Origin: CAVUAT01 sp963848045
Lineage (GTDB): Bacteria; Actinomycetota; Thermoleophilia; Solirubrobacterales; 70-9
Length of the DNA: 64,000 bases
NCBI GenBank assembly: GCA_963848045.1
Contig: CAWKCC010000002.1
Span: 62,001-126,000, forward strand
Direction of reading: 5' to 3'
The stretch's first letter is position 1. Each line of letters starts with the position of its first letter. Below the pieces are notes generated by a model that was given only the letters and a program-made list of their open reading frames with translations, had not been told where the DNA came from and did not search any database. This document shows, in pieces, positions 1 through 8,915 of this stretch. A program made the position numbers and the translations under genes.

Positions 1-1
1 G

Positions 2-955
2 CGCACGCTGAGCGAGCTCACCGACGGCGAGATGCTCGAGTCGGTGTTCGCGGTGCGCGAGCGCGAGCTGCGCCAGAAGCGAAACGGTGAGGACTTCCTC
101 AGGGTCGTGCTCGCCGACAAGACCGGGACGGTCCCGGCGATCTGCTGGAGCGACGCCCAGCGCCTCTTCGACCTCGCGGCCCCCGGCACCGCGGTACTCG
201 TCACCGGCCGTTTCTCTGTGCACGCGCAGTACGGCCGCCAGATCAAGATCGACTCGATCACCCCCGCAGCCGAGGGCTCGTATCAACCCGAGCAGCTCGC
301 GGAGGGGCCCACGGTCGCCCCCGACCGCCTCGAGGCGGACCTGCGCGAGTTGCTCGCGACGATCCAGGACCCGCACCTGGGCGAGCTGCTCAGCCGCTTC
401 TTCGGCGAGGGCACGCCCGTCTGGGAGCGCTTCCGCGAGGCGCCCGCGGCCAAGTACTACCACCAGGCCTACGTGGGCGGGTTGCTCGAGCACACGCTCT
501 CGGTCGCCCAGGCGGTCAGCGCCGCCTCGGCGTTCTTCCCGGGGATCGACCGCGAGGTCGCGGTGACCGGCGCCCTGCTGCACGACATCGGCAAGACCGA
601 GGCCTACAACGACGAGCCGGTCGCGATCGACCTCACCGACGCCGGCCGCCTGCAGGGCGAGATCCCGCTTGGCTACTACCGGGTTCGCCGCCAGATCGAG
701 GAGATCGAGGGCTTCGAGCCCGAGCTCGCCGAGGCGGTGCTCCACATCATCCTCTCCCACCACGGCACGCTCGAGCACGGCTCGCCCGTGGTGCCCTGCA
801 CTCGCGAGGCGACCCTCGTGCACACGATGGACAACCTCGGCGGCAAGCTCGGCAGCTTCGACCGCATCGAACGCGAGCTCGCCGACGGCGAGAGCTGGTC
901 GCGCTTCGACCGCGGCATCGACGCGTCGGCGTTCTTCGGCACCCGCGCGGCGTAG
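2..955 (+). CDS. OB-fold/HD-domain 3'-5' exoribonuclease, YhaM-like (5' partial)
   Basis: The reading frame is already open at base 2, and the residues before the first ATG (position 32) resemble the family's N-terminus, so the true start lies left of the window. The first ~90 visible residues look like an OB-fold nucleic-acid-binding domain (KTGTVPAICW is typical). An HD phosphohydrolase domain follows, with YHQAYVGGLLEHT and the metal-binding LLHDIGK. This order is that of the YhaM/CBF1 3'-5' exonucleases that act on RNA or single-stranded DNA in the cytoplasm. A paralogue lies at 35990-36922. Family assignment is firm; substrate is inferred. Confidence 0.85.
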   Translation, partial: RTLSELTDGEMLESVFAVRERELRQKRNGEDFLRVVLADKTGTVPAICWSDAQRLFDLAAPGTAVLVTGRFSVHAQYGRQIKIDSITPAAEGSYQPEQLAEGPTVAPDRLEADLRELLATIQDPHLGELLSRFFGEGTPVWERFREAPAAKYYHQAYVGGLLEHTLSVAQAVSAASAFFPGIDREVAVTGALLHDIGKTEAYNDEPVAIDLTDAGRLQGEIPLGYYRVRRQIEEIEGFEPELAEAVLHIILSHHGTLEHGSPVVPCTREATLVHTMDNLGGKLGSFDRIERELADGESWSRFDRGIDASAFFGTRAA

Positions 956-1083
956 CCCTTCCTCTCCGGATCCGCCTTTCCGCCCCCTGAGCGGGGACGC
1001 GAACGGTTCGCCGCTCCGGAACGGCCGGCCGCAATTTGCGCGTTTCGACCGCACGCGCGTCTCGGCCGTAAGCGATGCCTGAC

Positions 1084-1089
1084 TATTGT
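1084..1089 (+). promoter_or_regulatory. Putative -10 element, TATTGT
   Basis: TATTGT lies 9 bases before the ATG at 1099. It fits the TANNNT-near-start pattern seen across the window and supports that start over the in-frame ATG at 1075, which lies upstream of the element. Confidence 0.45.
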
Positions 1090-1098
1090 GAGCGGCGA

Positions 1099-3195
1099 AT
1101 GGCAAAGGACACAGAGAAGCTGATCCGCCAGCTCTCGCTGATCTCCTTCCTGATGGCCCAGGGCAGACCGGTATCGGCCCTGGAGATCAAGCGCGAGGTG
1201 GAGGGCTACAACGACATGAACGACGACGCCTTCGCGCGTCGCTTCTACGCCGACCGCGCGGAGCTGGAGAGCCTCGGGATCACGCTGCAGGTCGAGAAGC
1301 CCGGCGAGAGCCTGCAGGGCTACGAGTCCGAGCTCTACTCGCTGCCGCCCGAGAACTTCTACCTCGACGCGATCAAGTTCAGCGACGACGAGCTGGCGGC
1401 GCTGCAGACGGCGCTGCACCTGCTCGACGGCGAATTCGCCTACGCGGAACCGCTGCGCCTGGCGCTGCAGCAGGTCTCCTGGGGCCGGCCCAGCCCTCTC
1501 ACATCCCCCGAGCAGAGCGCCGTCGAGGTTCGGATGACGGCCAAGGCCGACGGCGCCGAGGTCTCGCAGCGCCTCTCCAAGATCGAGACGGCGATCTCGC
1601 GGCGCAAGACGATCGAGTTCACCTACTACACGATCGAGCGAGACGCCACGAGCAAGCGCAAGGTCGACCCCTACCACCTCGTCTACCGCGGTGGGCAGTT
1701 CTACCTGATCGGCCACTCCCACGAGCGCGAGGCGGTTCGCGTCTTCCGCCTCTCGCGGATTCGGGGCAAGGTCTCCTACGCCTCCAAGGCCGAGCACGAC
1801 TTCGGTGCCCCGCAGGGGTTCGAGCGGCGCGACTACGCAAGACGCTCCGAATGGCAGCTCGGCGAGACGCTGGGCTCGGCGAGGGTCTTCCTGCGCGACC
1901 GCATCGCCTGGCTCGTCGAGCGCGACTTCGGCTGCTACGGCGAGATCGGCAAGGCCCGCAAGGGCGAATCGGTCCCCGGCAAGGGCGTCGTGTTCGAGAC
2001 CGAGTACGCCTCGGCGAGACAGCTTGTGGCCTGGGTGCTGCGCTGGCGCCAGAACGCGACCGTGCTCGAGCCCGCCGAGCTGGCCGACGAGGTCGCCGAG
2101 CGCCTCGAGCTGCTCGCCGAACGCCACCAGGGTGAGTTCGCCACGGCGCGCGCCAAGCCAGGCGCACCGGCGGCGAAGGCGCGGTCCGGCCGCTCCTCGA
2201 ACGGCCGCTCGGAGTCCTCGATCCGCCCCGAGCGCTTCGCGAGGCTTGTGACGCTCGCCGGCATGCTGATCGAGTCCGCCAAGTCAGCCGAGAAGCTGCC
2301 CGTCGCCGAGGTCGTCAACAAGCTCCATCTCAGCACCGCGGAGCTGCGCGACGACATCGACCTGCTCAACGTCGTCAACTTCGGCGGCGGCACCTATGTG
2401 CTCTACGCGGAGCTGCAGGGCGACGAGATCGAGGTCGACTCCGAGCCATACGGCGACAACTTCGCCCGCCCGGCTCGCCTGCTGCCGCTGGAGGCGAAGG
2501 CGCTGGTCGCCGCGATAGACCTCTTCGGCGAGCATCTGCCCCAGAGCGGCCTTCTCAGCGCGCGCAAGAAGATCGTGCGCGCCCTCGGCCACGACCCCTC
2601 CGAGGAGGGACTCGAGATCGCCGCCTCGGGCGGAGACGACTCCAAGACGGCGCGCATCGTCAACAAGGCGATCGCCGCGCGCCGCGCGCTCACGATCGAG
2701 TACTACAAGGAGAACGAGGACGAGTTCACCAAGCGCACGATCGAGCCCTACCGGCTCGCCAACGGGCCCGAGGGTTGGTACGTGGCCTCGTACGACCGCA
2801 AGCGACAGGACATCCGCCACTTTCGCCTCGACCGGATCAAGGAGGCCACCATCAGCAAGGAGGAGTTCGAGCCGCGGGCGGAGTTCGCCGACATCGCAGC
2901 GCTCGAGGGCGGCTGGCTGACGAGCGGTCAGGTGCCCGCTGCCGACGTCGCCCGGATCTGGGTCTCGCCCGAGCGCGCTCGCTGGGCGCGCGAGGAGCAC
3001 ACCGTCGTCGAGGAGCTCAGCGACGGCGCCGTGGTGATCGAGGTGCCCTACGGCAGCAGCGATTGGCTGCTGCGCGAGATCCTCAAGGGAGCCGGCGAGT
3101 TCGTCGTGCTCGAGCCCGAGGACGCCCGCGAGGCCGTTCGCCGGGAGCTGGTCACCGACAGCGCCGCCCAGCCGGCCCCGGCCCGGGCCGCCTGA
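1099..3195 (+). CDS. pafBC: Fused PafB-PafC-like WYL transcriptional regulator
   Basis: This 698-residue protein is a tandem duplication of the HTH-WYL-WCX architecture. The first half has a winged-helix start (residues ~5-65) and a WYL domain near 170-235 (PYHLVYRGGQFYLIG). The second half restarts at about 377 with another HTH-like region and a WYL domain near 530-600 (EGWYVASYDRKRQDIRHF). In actinobacteria PafB and PafC are usually adjacent genes whose heterodimer activates a RecA/LexA-independent DNA damage response; here both seem to be one chain. A PAC2-family protein sits at 35 kb, but no proteasome gene is in the window. The role is inferred from architecture. Confidence 0.8.
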   Translation: MAKDTEKLIRQLSLISFLMAQGRPVSALEIKREVEGYNDMNDDAFARRFYADRAELESLGITLQVEKPGESLQGYESELYSLPPENFYLDAIKFSDDELAALQTALHLLDGEFAYAEPLRLALQQVSWGRPSPLTSPEQSAVEVRMTAKADGAEVSQRLSKIETAISRRKTIEFTYYTIERDATSKRKVDPYHLVYRGGQFYLIGHSHEREAVRVFRLSRIRGKVSYASKAEHDFGAPQGFERRDYARRSEWQLGETLGSARVFLRDRIAWLVERDFGCYGEIGKARKGESVPGKGVVFETEYASARQLVAWVLRWRQNATVLEPAELADEVAERLELLAERHQGEFATARAKPGAPAAKARSGRSSNGRSESSIRPERFARLVTLAGMLIESAKSAEKLPVAEVVNKLHLSTAELRDDIDLLNVVNFGGGTYVLYAELQGDEIEVDSEPYGDNFARPARLLPLEAKALVAAIDLFGEHLPQSGLLSARKKIVRALGHDPSEEGLEIAASGGDDSKTARIVNKAIAARRALTIEYYKENEDEFTKRTIEPYRLANGPEGWYVASYDRKRQDIRHFRLDRIKEATISKEEFEPRAEFADIAALEGGWLTSGQVPAADVARIWVSPERARWAREEHTVVEELSDGAVVIEVPYGSSDWLLREILKGAGEFVVLEPEDAREAVRRELVTDSAAQPAPARAA

Positions 3196-3256
3196 CGACG
3201 GGCCCATACACCGGCCGGCCCGAACACGTGGCTGAGGAGCCGGGAGCCTGAGCCCG

Positions 3257-3997
3257 ATGCCCGACATCAAGGCCCTGGTGGCCCCCAACCCCGGGCCGAT
3301 GACGCTCGAGGGCACCAACACATATGTGGTCGGCCGCGACCCGGCGACGGTGATCGACCCCGGACCCGCGGAGCAGGGCCACATCGAGGCGGTCAGGGCG
3401 GCCACCCGGGCTCGAGGTGGCATCGGAAGGGTGCTGCTCACCCACTCCCATGGCGACCACTCCGCCGGCGTCCCGCTGCTCGGCACCGAGCCGACCAAGC
3501 TCGCCGACGGCGAGACCGAGGCCGGCATCACGGCGCTCGCCACGCCGGGGCACGCAGCCGATCACTTCTGCTTCTTGATCGCTCCCGGTGATCAAGTGGC
3601 GCCCGATGCGACGGGAACGATCTGCTTCTCGGGCGACCTGATCCTGGGCGAGGGCTCGACGATCGTTCCACCGAGGGAGCAGGGCGGCTCGCTGGCCGAC
3701 TACATGGCCTCGCTCGGCAGGCTCGCCGAGTACGACCTGGAGCTGGTCTACCCCGGCCACGGGCCGCTGATCACGGACCCAACCGCGAAGATCAGCGAGT
3801 ACATCAGGCACCGCCAGTCCCGCGAGCGGCGCCTGGTGGAGGCCCTGGAGGGGGGCGAGCGCTCGCGCCTGCGCCTGCTCGAGCAGGTCTGGGACGACGT
3901 GCCCGCGGAGCTGCGGCCGATGGCCGCCTTCGCGATGCAGGCGCACCTCGACAAGCTCGAAGACGAGGGCAGGCTGCCGGGAGATCTGGCCGAGTAG
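3257..3997 (+). CDS. Metallo-beta-lactamase-fold hydrolase (LACTB2/glyoxalase II-like)
   Basis: The 246-residue protein has the canonical zinc motif THSHGDH (His63, His65, Asp67, His68), and later PGHAADH and YPGHGP supply further metal ligands. The start NPGPMTLEGTNTYVVG is typical of LACTB2-like members, which hydrolyse thioesters or act on RNA ends. No transmembrane segment is seen, so it is cytosolic. GAGCCT sits 7 bases before the ATG, a weak match to the local -10 pattern. The substrate cannot be decided from sequence. Confidence 0.85.
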   Translation: MPDIKALVAPNPGPMTLEGTNTYVVGRDPATVIDPGPAEQGHIEAVRAATRARGGIGRVLLTHSHGDHSAGVPLLGTEPTKLADGETEAGITALATPGHAADHFCFLIAPGDQVAPDATGTICFSGDLILGEGSTIVPPREQGGSLADYMASLGRLAEYDLELVYPGHGPLITDPTAKISEYIRHRQSRERRLVEALEGGERSRLRLLEQVWDDVPAELRPMAAFAMQAHLDKLEDEGRLPGDLAE

Positions 3998-4007
3998 TCG
4001 ATCGGCG

Positions 4008-4025
4008 AGCCGCGGCGCCGCGGCT
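4008..4025. promoter_or_regulatory. Perfect 18-bp palindrome upstream of the penicillin acylase gene
   Basis: AGCCGCGGCGCCGCGGCT is a perfect inverted repeat with no spacer, 14 bases before the ATG at 4040 and 10 bases after the preceding stop. It has no T tract, so an operator or simple GC hairpin is more likely than a rho-independent terminator. Confidence 0.4.
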
Positions 4026-4039
4026 GATATGAAGGGTCG

Positions 4040-6511
4040 ATGCCGATCGACGTCAACCGGGCCCTGCGCGGCGGATTCAAGGGCATGGGCATCGGCGGTG
4101 CCCTGCTGGGGGCCACCGCCGCGGGCCTCTGGTGGCAGCTCTTCAAGCGCCCCCAGCCCAAACGCGCGGGTGAGCTGCGCGTGGACGGCCTCGAGGGCAC
4201 CGTCGAGATCGCGCGCGACCGCTGGGGGATGCCGCGAGTGAGGGCGCAGAGCGCGCACGACCTCTGGTTCGGGCAGGGCTTCTGCCACGCTCAGGACCGC
4301 CTCTGGCAGTGCGACCTGCAGCGCCGCGTGGCCTCGGGCCGCGTCTCCGAGCTGGCGGGCGAGGACGGCCTCCCCGTCGATCGCCTCATGCGCACGCTCG
4401 GCCTGCGCAGGGTCGGCCTGCGCGAGGAGGGCGAGCTCCCCGCCGACGTGCGCTCGCTGCTCGACGCCTACTGCTCCGGCTTCAACCAGGCTGTCGGCAC
4501 CGCCGCCGCCCCGCCCGCCGAGCTCCAGATCCTGCGCCTCGAGTTCGAGCCGTGGCGGCCGGCCGACATGCTGGCCGGCGTCAAGCTGCTCTCCTTCGGG
4601 CTCTCGACCAACTGGGAGCGCGAGCTGCTGCGCGCTGACCTTGTTCGCGAGCTGGGGCCCGAGCGCGCCGCCGTCATCGACCCCAGCTACCCGGCGGACA
4701 ACCCGATCGTGATGCGCCCCGGCGAGCGGTACGAGGGCGACGGCCTGGGACTGGCCGAGCAGCTCGCGAAGGTGCGAGAGCAGATCGGCCTGGCCGGGGC
4801 CGCAAGCGGCTCCAACAACTGGGCCGTGAGCCCGGCCCGCTCCGCGACCGGCGGGGCCCTGATCGCCGCCGACCCGCACCTGCCGACCGGCATGCCCGGC
4901 ATCTGGCACCAGATGTCGCTGGAGCTGGGTGAGCGCTTCTGCCGCGGAGCCTCCCTGCCTGGAATCCCCGGCATCACCCTGGGACAGAACAACGATGTCG
5001 CCTGGAGCTTCACCAACGTGATGGCCGACATAGAGGACCTGTTCATCGAGCGGATCGAGGGCGACCGCTACGAGCACCGCGGCAAGTGGCACGACCTCGA
5101 GCTGGTGGACGAGGAGATCACGGTCAAGGGCCGCGCCACCCCGGTTCACCACCGCGTCCGGGTCAGCGGCCACGGCCCGATCGTCAACGACGCGCTTCGC
5201 GCCGATCCCGCCCAGCCGCTCGCCCTGCGCTGGTCGGCCCTGGACTTCCCCGGGATCGGGCGCGCGCACCTCGAGGTCTTCGACCCGGCGAGCGGCCCCG
5301 AGCTGGTCGAGCTGCTCGGCGAGCTGACGATGCCCGTCTCCAACCTGGTCTGGGCGGATCGCCACGGGGACATCGGATACAAGACCGTGGGCCGCATCCC
5401 AAAGCGCCCCGGCGGCTGCCCCGACCTGCCCAAGCCGGGCTGGACGGGGGAGTACGACTGGGACGGGACGATCCCCTACGGCGAGCTGCCCGAGCTGATC
5501 AACCCCGAGGCCGGCTTCATCGTCACCGCCAACAACCGGATCGTCGACGACGACTACCCGCACCACATCAGCAGCGACTGGCTCGACGGCTTCCGCGCCA
5601 AGCGAGTCGAGCAGCTGATCGGCGAGGCTGCCGAGCACGACCTCGACAGCTTCCGGCGGATGCAGACCGATCTCTACTCCATCCCCGGCGATGAGGTCGT
5701 CCACCGGCTCGCGCGCCTGGGGCGCTCGGTGGACCTGGGCCAGCGCGAGACAGCGGCGATCGAGCGCCTCAAGAGCTGGGACCGCAGGCTCGATCCCGAC
5801 ACGGTCGCCGGCACCATCTACCAGGTCTTCCTGCTGCGCCTCGCCAAGGAGTTCGCGCGCGCCGCGATCGGCGACCGCGACCTCGCTGAGCGCTGGCTGG
5901 ATCGCTCCGACAGCGGCTTCACCACGCACGTCACCTCGCCCTGGCGCTGGCACGCGCACCTGCTGGCCCTGTGGGAGCAGGGCGATGAGGAGCTGATCGG
6001 CCGCCCCTGGGACGAGCTGGTCGCCGACTCGCTGCGCGGGGCGCTCGATGACCTGGAGCAGCACTCCGGCCCCCACCCCGAGGGCTGGCGCTGGGGTCAC
6101 GTCCACGCGCTGCGCTTCCCGCACGCCCTGGGCGGGGCGAACCCCGCGTTCGACTGGATCTTCAACCGCTCCCTGCACCCCGGCGGCGCACAGGAGACGA
6201 TCGCGCAGATCGCCTATGACCCCACCGATCCCTACCACGCGATCTGGGCTCCCAGCTGGCGCATGGTCGCCGACCCGGCCGCCCCGGAGCGCTCGATGTG
6301 GCAGTCCTTCACCGGCCAGTCGGGCCATGCCTGGAGCCGGCACTACGACGACCTGCAGCCCCGCTGGATGGCGGGCCAGATGCAGCCGATGATCGGCGAG
6401 GGCCCCTGGGACACCCTCCGGTTGACCGCCGCCTCGGCTCCGCGGTTACCGGCCGATGCTCCTCACCGGGGGGATGGCGTGCCCCGGCAAGGGGCCGCCG
6501 GCGATGTCTAG
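4040..6511 (+). CDS. Penicillin acylase family N-terminal-nucleophile amidohydrolase
   Basis: This 823-residue enzyme belongs to the penicillin acylase/acyl-homoserine-lactone acylase group. These are made as one chain and self-cleave into alpha and beta subunits, exposing an N-terminal Ser. SGSNNWAV places that nucleophile at Ser258. DRWGMPRVRAQSAHDLWFGQ in the alpha part and TLGQNNDVAWSFTN in the beta part are family hallmarks. A hydrophobic stretch near residues 16-34 may be a signal anchor, so the enzyme probably acts outside the membrane. GAAGGG precedes the ATG. The last ~25 residues after WDTLRLT look unconserved and overlap the next gene by 8 bases. Substrate (beta-lactam, AHL or other amide) is unknown. 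Confidence 0.88.
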   Translation: MPIDVNRALRGGFKGMGIGGALLGATAAGLWWQLFKRPQPKRAGELRVDGLEGTVEIARDRWGMPRVRAQSAHDLWFGQGFCHAQDRLWQCDLQRRVASGRVSELAGEDGLPVDRLMRTLGLRRVGLREEGELPADVRSLLDAYCSGFNQAVGTAAAPPAELQILRLEFEPWRPADMLAGVKLLSFGLSTNWERELLRADLVRELGPERAAVIDPSYPADNPIVMRPGERYEGDGLGLAEQLAKVREQIGLAGAASGSNNWAVSPARSATGGALIAADPHLPTGMPGIWHQMSLELGERFCRGASLPGIPGITLGQNNDVAWSFTNVMADIEDLFIERIEGDRYEHRGKWHDLELVDEEITVKGRATPVHHRVRVSGHGPIVNDALRADPAQPLALRWSALDFPGIGRAHLEVFDPASGPELVELLGELTMPVSNLVWADRHGDIGYKTVGRIPKRPGGCPDLPKPGWTGEYDWDGTIPYGELPELINPEAGFIVTANNRIVDDDYPHHISSDWLDGFRAKRVEQLIGEAAEHDLDSFRRMQTDLYSIPGDEVVHRLARLGRSVDLGQRETAAIERLKSWDRRLDPDTVAGTIYQVFLLRLAKEFARAAIGDRDLAERWLDRSDSGFTTHVTSPWRWHAHLLALWEQGDEELIGRPWDELVADSLRGALDDLEQHSGPHPEGWRWGHVHALRFPHALGGANPAFDWIFNRSLHPGGAQETIAQIAYDPTDPYHAIWAPSWRMVADPAAPERSMWQSFTGQSGHAWSRHYDDLQPRWMAGQMQPMIGEGPWDTLRLTAASAPRLPADAPHRGDGVPRQGAAGDV

Positions 6512-6972
6512 GCGAGACCAGATCAAGCTCTCGGAGCCGGAGCGGCTGCAGCTGCTCGACGAGCAGCGGACGGTGATCGTCAGCTCCAACGGGCCGCGGG
6601 GGTGGCCCCACTCGATGCCCATGTGGTACACGGTGCGCGACGGCGAGATCTGGGTCTGGACCTACGCCAAGTCGCAGAAGGTGCGAAACCTCGAGCGCGA
6701 CGACCGCGCCACCGTGCTGGTGGAGACGGGCCAGGAGTACACCGAGCTGCGAGGAGTGATGATCGAGGCCCGGGCCGAGATCCAGCGCGACCCCGAGCTG
6801 ATCTTCGAGTTCGGCAAGGAGCTGACGATCCGCTACGCGGAGGGGATCGACTCGATCGAGGGCGACGCGGCGACGGCGCTTCAGGCCCAGGCATCGAAGC
6901 GCGTCGCGATCCGCTTCGTCGCCCAGAAGGACCGCCAGCTGGGACCACCGCAAGCTCGGCGGCACCTATTGA
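6504..6972 (+). pseudogene. F420/FMN-dependent PPOX-family split-barrel protein with a +1 frameshift
   Basis: From the ATG at 6504 the frame encodes a pyridoxamine-phosphate-oxidase-like split barrel (VIVSSNGPRGWPHSMPMWY, VWTYAKSQKVRNLERD). Near 6931-6941 the frame slips. Continuing in frame gives an unrelated tail running into the next gene, while the +1 frame reads SWDHRKLGGTY and stops at 6970-6972, which is the ending expected of F420-type members. One extra C in the GACCGCC context explains it. The repaired product would be about 155 residues. It may be a sequencing error, a recent mutation or, less likely, recoding. It overlaps the acylase gene by 8 bases. Confidence 0.75.
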
Positions 6973-7020
6973 CAGCCAGCTTGCAGCAGCGGGTTCCCCT
7001 TCCGGTACCGTGTTGTGGGT

Positions 7021-7704
7021 ATGCGGAGAGAGAGGGACCGAACACCGCACGCGCGGGCGCACCGCGCGCCAGCCAGGTTTCCGCTTGCAGTCATCCTCAT
7101 CGGATTGGCGCTGTGCGCCGGGCCGGCAGCCGCGCAGGGGGCGACCCTCGCGGCCTCGGGCGGAACCGTCTACTACATCGCCGACCAGGGCGAGCGCAAC
7201 GACGTGGTCGTCGCCACCGACTTGCTGCTCGGCAACCCCGTCTACACGTTCACCGACAGGGACGCGACGCCGATCCGGATCGGCGTCGGCCTCTGCGAGC
7301 TCGTCAACGGCGTCGGCATGTGCTCGGGCGCCGGCATCGGGTCGATCGTCGTCAATGGGCGCGACCGTGACGACACGATCACGATCGCCACGGGCGGGCC
7401 GATAGGCCCGGTGGCGACAACCAACACCCTGATCGGAGGCCGCGGCGTCGACTCGCTGCTGGGCGGAAACGGGCCCGACAAGCTCAAGGGCAACAACGGC
7501 CGCGACTCACTGCGCGGCCGCAAGGGCCCCGACATCTACAAGGGCGGGCGGGGCTCCGACACGCTTCAGACCCTGGATGGCGCCGCCGACACGATGATCA
7601 GCTGCGGCCCGGGCAGGCGCGACCTCGTGCGCGCCGACAAGGTCGACCCGGCCCCGCGCGGCTGCGAGCTGGGCAAGCGCGCCAAGCGCTCGAAGCGCCG
7701 CTGA
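7021..7704 (+). CDS. Secreted RTX-like calcium-binding repeat protein
   Basis: About 227 residues from ATG 7021; a GTG at 7015 in the same frame is equally possible. An Arg-rich N-terminus and the hydrophobic stretch LAVILIGLALCAGPAAA form a signal peptide. Near residues 138-180 there is a run of degenerate GGxGxDxLxG nonapeptides (GGRGVDSLLGGNGPDKLKG, then NGRDSLRG and KGPDIYKG), the repeats that bind calcium in hemolysin-type beta rolls. Two cysteines sit mid-protein and two near the end. The C-terminus is very basic (KRAKRSKRR). A cell-surface or exported protein is likely; no enzymatic domain is seen. Confidence 0.7.
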   Translation: MRRERDRTPHARAHRAPARFPLAVILIGLALCAGPAAAQGATLAASGGTVYYIADQGERNDVVVATDLLLGNPVYTFTDRDATPIRIGVGLCELVNGVGMCSGAGIGSIVVNGRDRDDTITIATGGPIGPVATTNTLIGGRGVDSLLGGNGPDKLKGNNGRDSLRGRKGPDIYKGGRGSDTLQTLDGAADTMISCGPGRRDLVRADKVDPAPRGCELGKRAKRSKRR

Positions 7705-7811
7705 GCCTCGCCGACAGCTCCCGCCGAGCCGCGGCAGCCTCCGCGTCCTCGTGGCGAGCCGCGGCCCCGGACGCGAAGCGAAGGAGAAGGCGGTTGCCGC
7801 CTGGCCTTGCG

Positions 7812-7817
7812 TAGCCT
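7812..7817 (+). promoter_or_regulatory. Putative -10 element of the rml operon, TAGCCT
   Basis: TAGCCT ends 8 bases before the ATG at 7826, so transcription would begin at or next to the start codon. No Shine-Dalgarno sequence is visible. Confidence 0.55.
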
Positions 7818-7825
7818 TGATCCCC

Positions 7826-8899
7826 ATGAGCAAGCTCAAGGGACTGATCCTCGCGGGCGGCGCGGGCACGCGCCTGCGCCCGATCACGCACACCTCGGCG
7901 AAGCAGCTCGTCCCCGTCGCCAACAAGCCCGTGCTCTTCTACGGGATCGAGGCGCTCGTCGAGGCGGGGATCACCGAGATCGGGATCGTGATCGCCCCCG
8001 AGACCGGACAGGAGATCCGCGACGCCGTCGGCGACGGCTCCGCCTTTGGAGCGAGCGTCACATACATCGAGCAGGAGGCGCCGCTGGGCCTGGCGCACGC
8101 GCTGCTGACCGCCGAGGATTTCCTCGGCCAGGACCCGTTCGTGATGTACCTCGGCGACAACCTGCTGCGTGACGGCATCGTCGAGCTGGCCGAGGCCTTC
8201 CGCGCGTCGCAGCCCGAGGCGCTGATCCTGCTGACAAGGGTCGAGGACCCGACGGCCTACGGGGTGGCCGAGCTCGACGGGGACCGCGTCGTACGCCTGA
8301 TCGAGAAGCCGTCGGAGCCGCCCAGCAACTTGGCCCTGGTGGGCGTCTACATGTTCAGCCCGGCGATCTTCGCGGCTGCGCACTCGATCGAGCCGTCGGC
8401 CCGCGGCGAACTCGAGATCACCGACGCGATCGACGCCCTGATCGACGGCGGCAAACGGGTCGAGCCCCACATCGTCAAGGGCTGGTGGAAGGACACCGGC
8501 CGGCTGGAGGACATGCTCGAGGCGAACCGCCTGGTGCTCGAGGATCTCGAGACGCGGATCGAGGGCGAGCTGATCGACTCCGAGGTCGAGGGCCGCGTGG
8601 TGATCGAGATGGGCGCGCGCCTGGAGCGCAGCCGGGTCCGCGGCCCGGCGGTGATTGCGGCCGGGGCGAGCTTGACGGACTCCTACGTCGGCCCCTACAC
8701 GGCGATCGGCCCCGGCGTGGTCATCGCCGGCTCGGAGATCGAGCACTCGATCGTGCTCGCCGGCTCCAGGATCGAGAGCCTGCCCGCGCGCATGGAGGCG
8801 AGCCTGCTGGGCAAGGACGTGAGCCTCACTCGCAGCGACGGCGTGCCCAAGACGATGCAGTTCCTGGTCGGCGACCACGCAGAGATCGCGATCCCTTGA
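7826..8899 (+). CDS. rmlA: Glucose-1-phosphate thymidylyltransferase, long type
   Basis: This 357-residue protein catalyses the first step of dTDP-L-rhamnose synthesis, dTTP plus glucose-1-phosphate to dTDP-glucose. The N-terminal nucleotidyltransferase signature GLILAGGAGTRLRPITHT is intact, as are YLGDNLL and the sugar-binding region EITDAIDALI. About 110 C-terminal residues form a left-handed beta-helix-like acyltransferase extension, marking the long, StrD-like type rather than the ~290-residue RmlA. It is the first gene of a cluster with rmlD, rmlB and rmlC. The start is fixed by MSKLKGLILAGG and the nearby -10. Confidence 0.9.
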   Translation: MSKLKGLILAGGAGTRLRPITHTSAKQLVPVANKPVLFYGIEALVEAGITEIGIVIAPETGQEIRDAVGDGSAFGASVTYIEQEAPLGLAHALLTAEDFLGQDPFVMYLGDNLLRDGIVELAEAFRASQPEALILLTRVEDPTAYGVAELDGDRVVRLIEKPSEPPSNLALVGVYMFSPAIFAAAHSIEPSARGELEITDAIDALIDGGKRVEPHIVKGWWKDTGRLEDMLEANRLVLEDLETRIEGELIDSEVEGRVVIEMGARLERSRVRGPAVIAAGASLTDSYVGPYTAIGPGVVIAGSEIEHSIVLAGSRIESLPARMEASLLGKDVSLTRSDGVPKTMQFLVGDHAEIAIP

Positions 8900-8915
8900 G
8901 CGCTCCCATCCCGGT

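Noticed and set aside
3152..6343. Very long open frame on the minus strand opposite the metallo-hydrolase and penicillin acylase genes (similar ones at 12241-14511 and 14707-17163)
   Set aside because: They are by-products of high GC at third codon positions; the translations lack any domain, while the plus strand has clear enzymes.
6430..6500. Reverse-orientation copy of the in-frame repeat at the 3' end of the penicillin acylase gene
   Set aside because: Only short GC-rich words (GGGGGGATG, CTCCGCGG) match; no extended alignment.
6969..6974. TTGACA as a -35 box for the RTX-like gene
   Set aside because: No -10-like hexamer lies 16-19 bases downstream; the better TACCGT (7006-7011) is 31 bases away, so the match is probably chance.
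6972..7370. Continuation of the PPOX frame past the frameshift as a ~100-residue Arg/Pro-rich tail
   Set aside because: The +1 frame carries the conserved family ending, and the tail overlaps the RTX-like gene in another frame.
7727..7800. Direct repeats of GAGCCGCGGC and a GCGAAGCGAAGGAGAAGG stretch before rmlA as another copy of the in-frame repeat
   Set aside because: Similarity to the rmlD/lhr element is limited to a few purine-rich bases and it is not within a gene.
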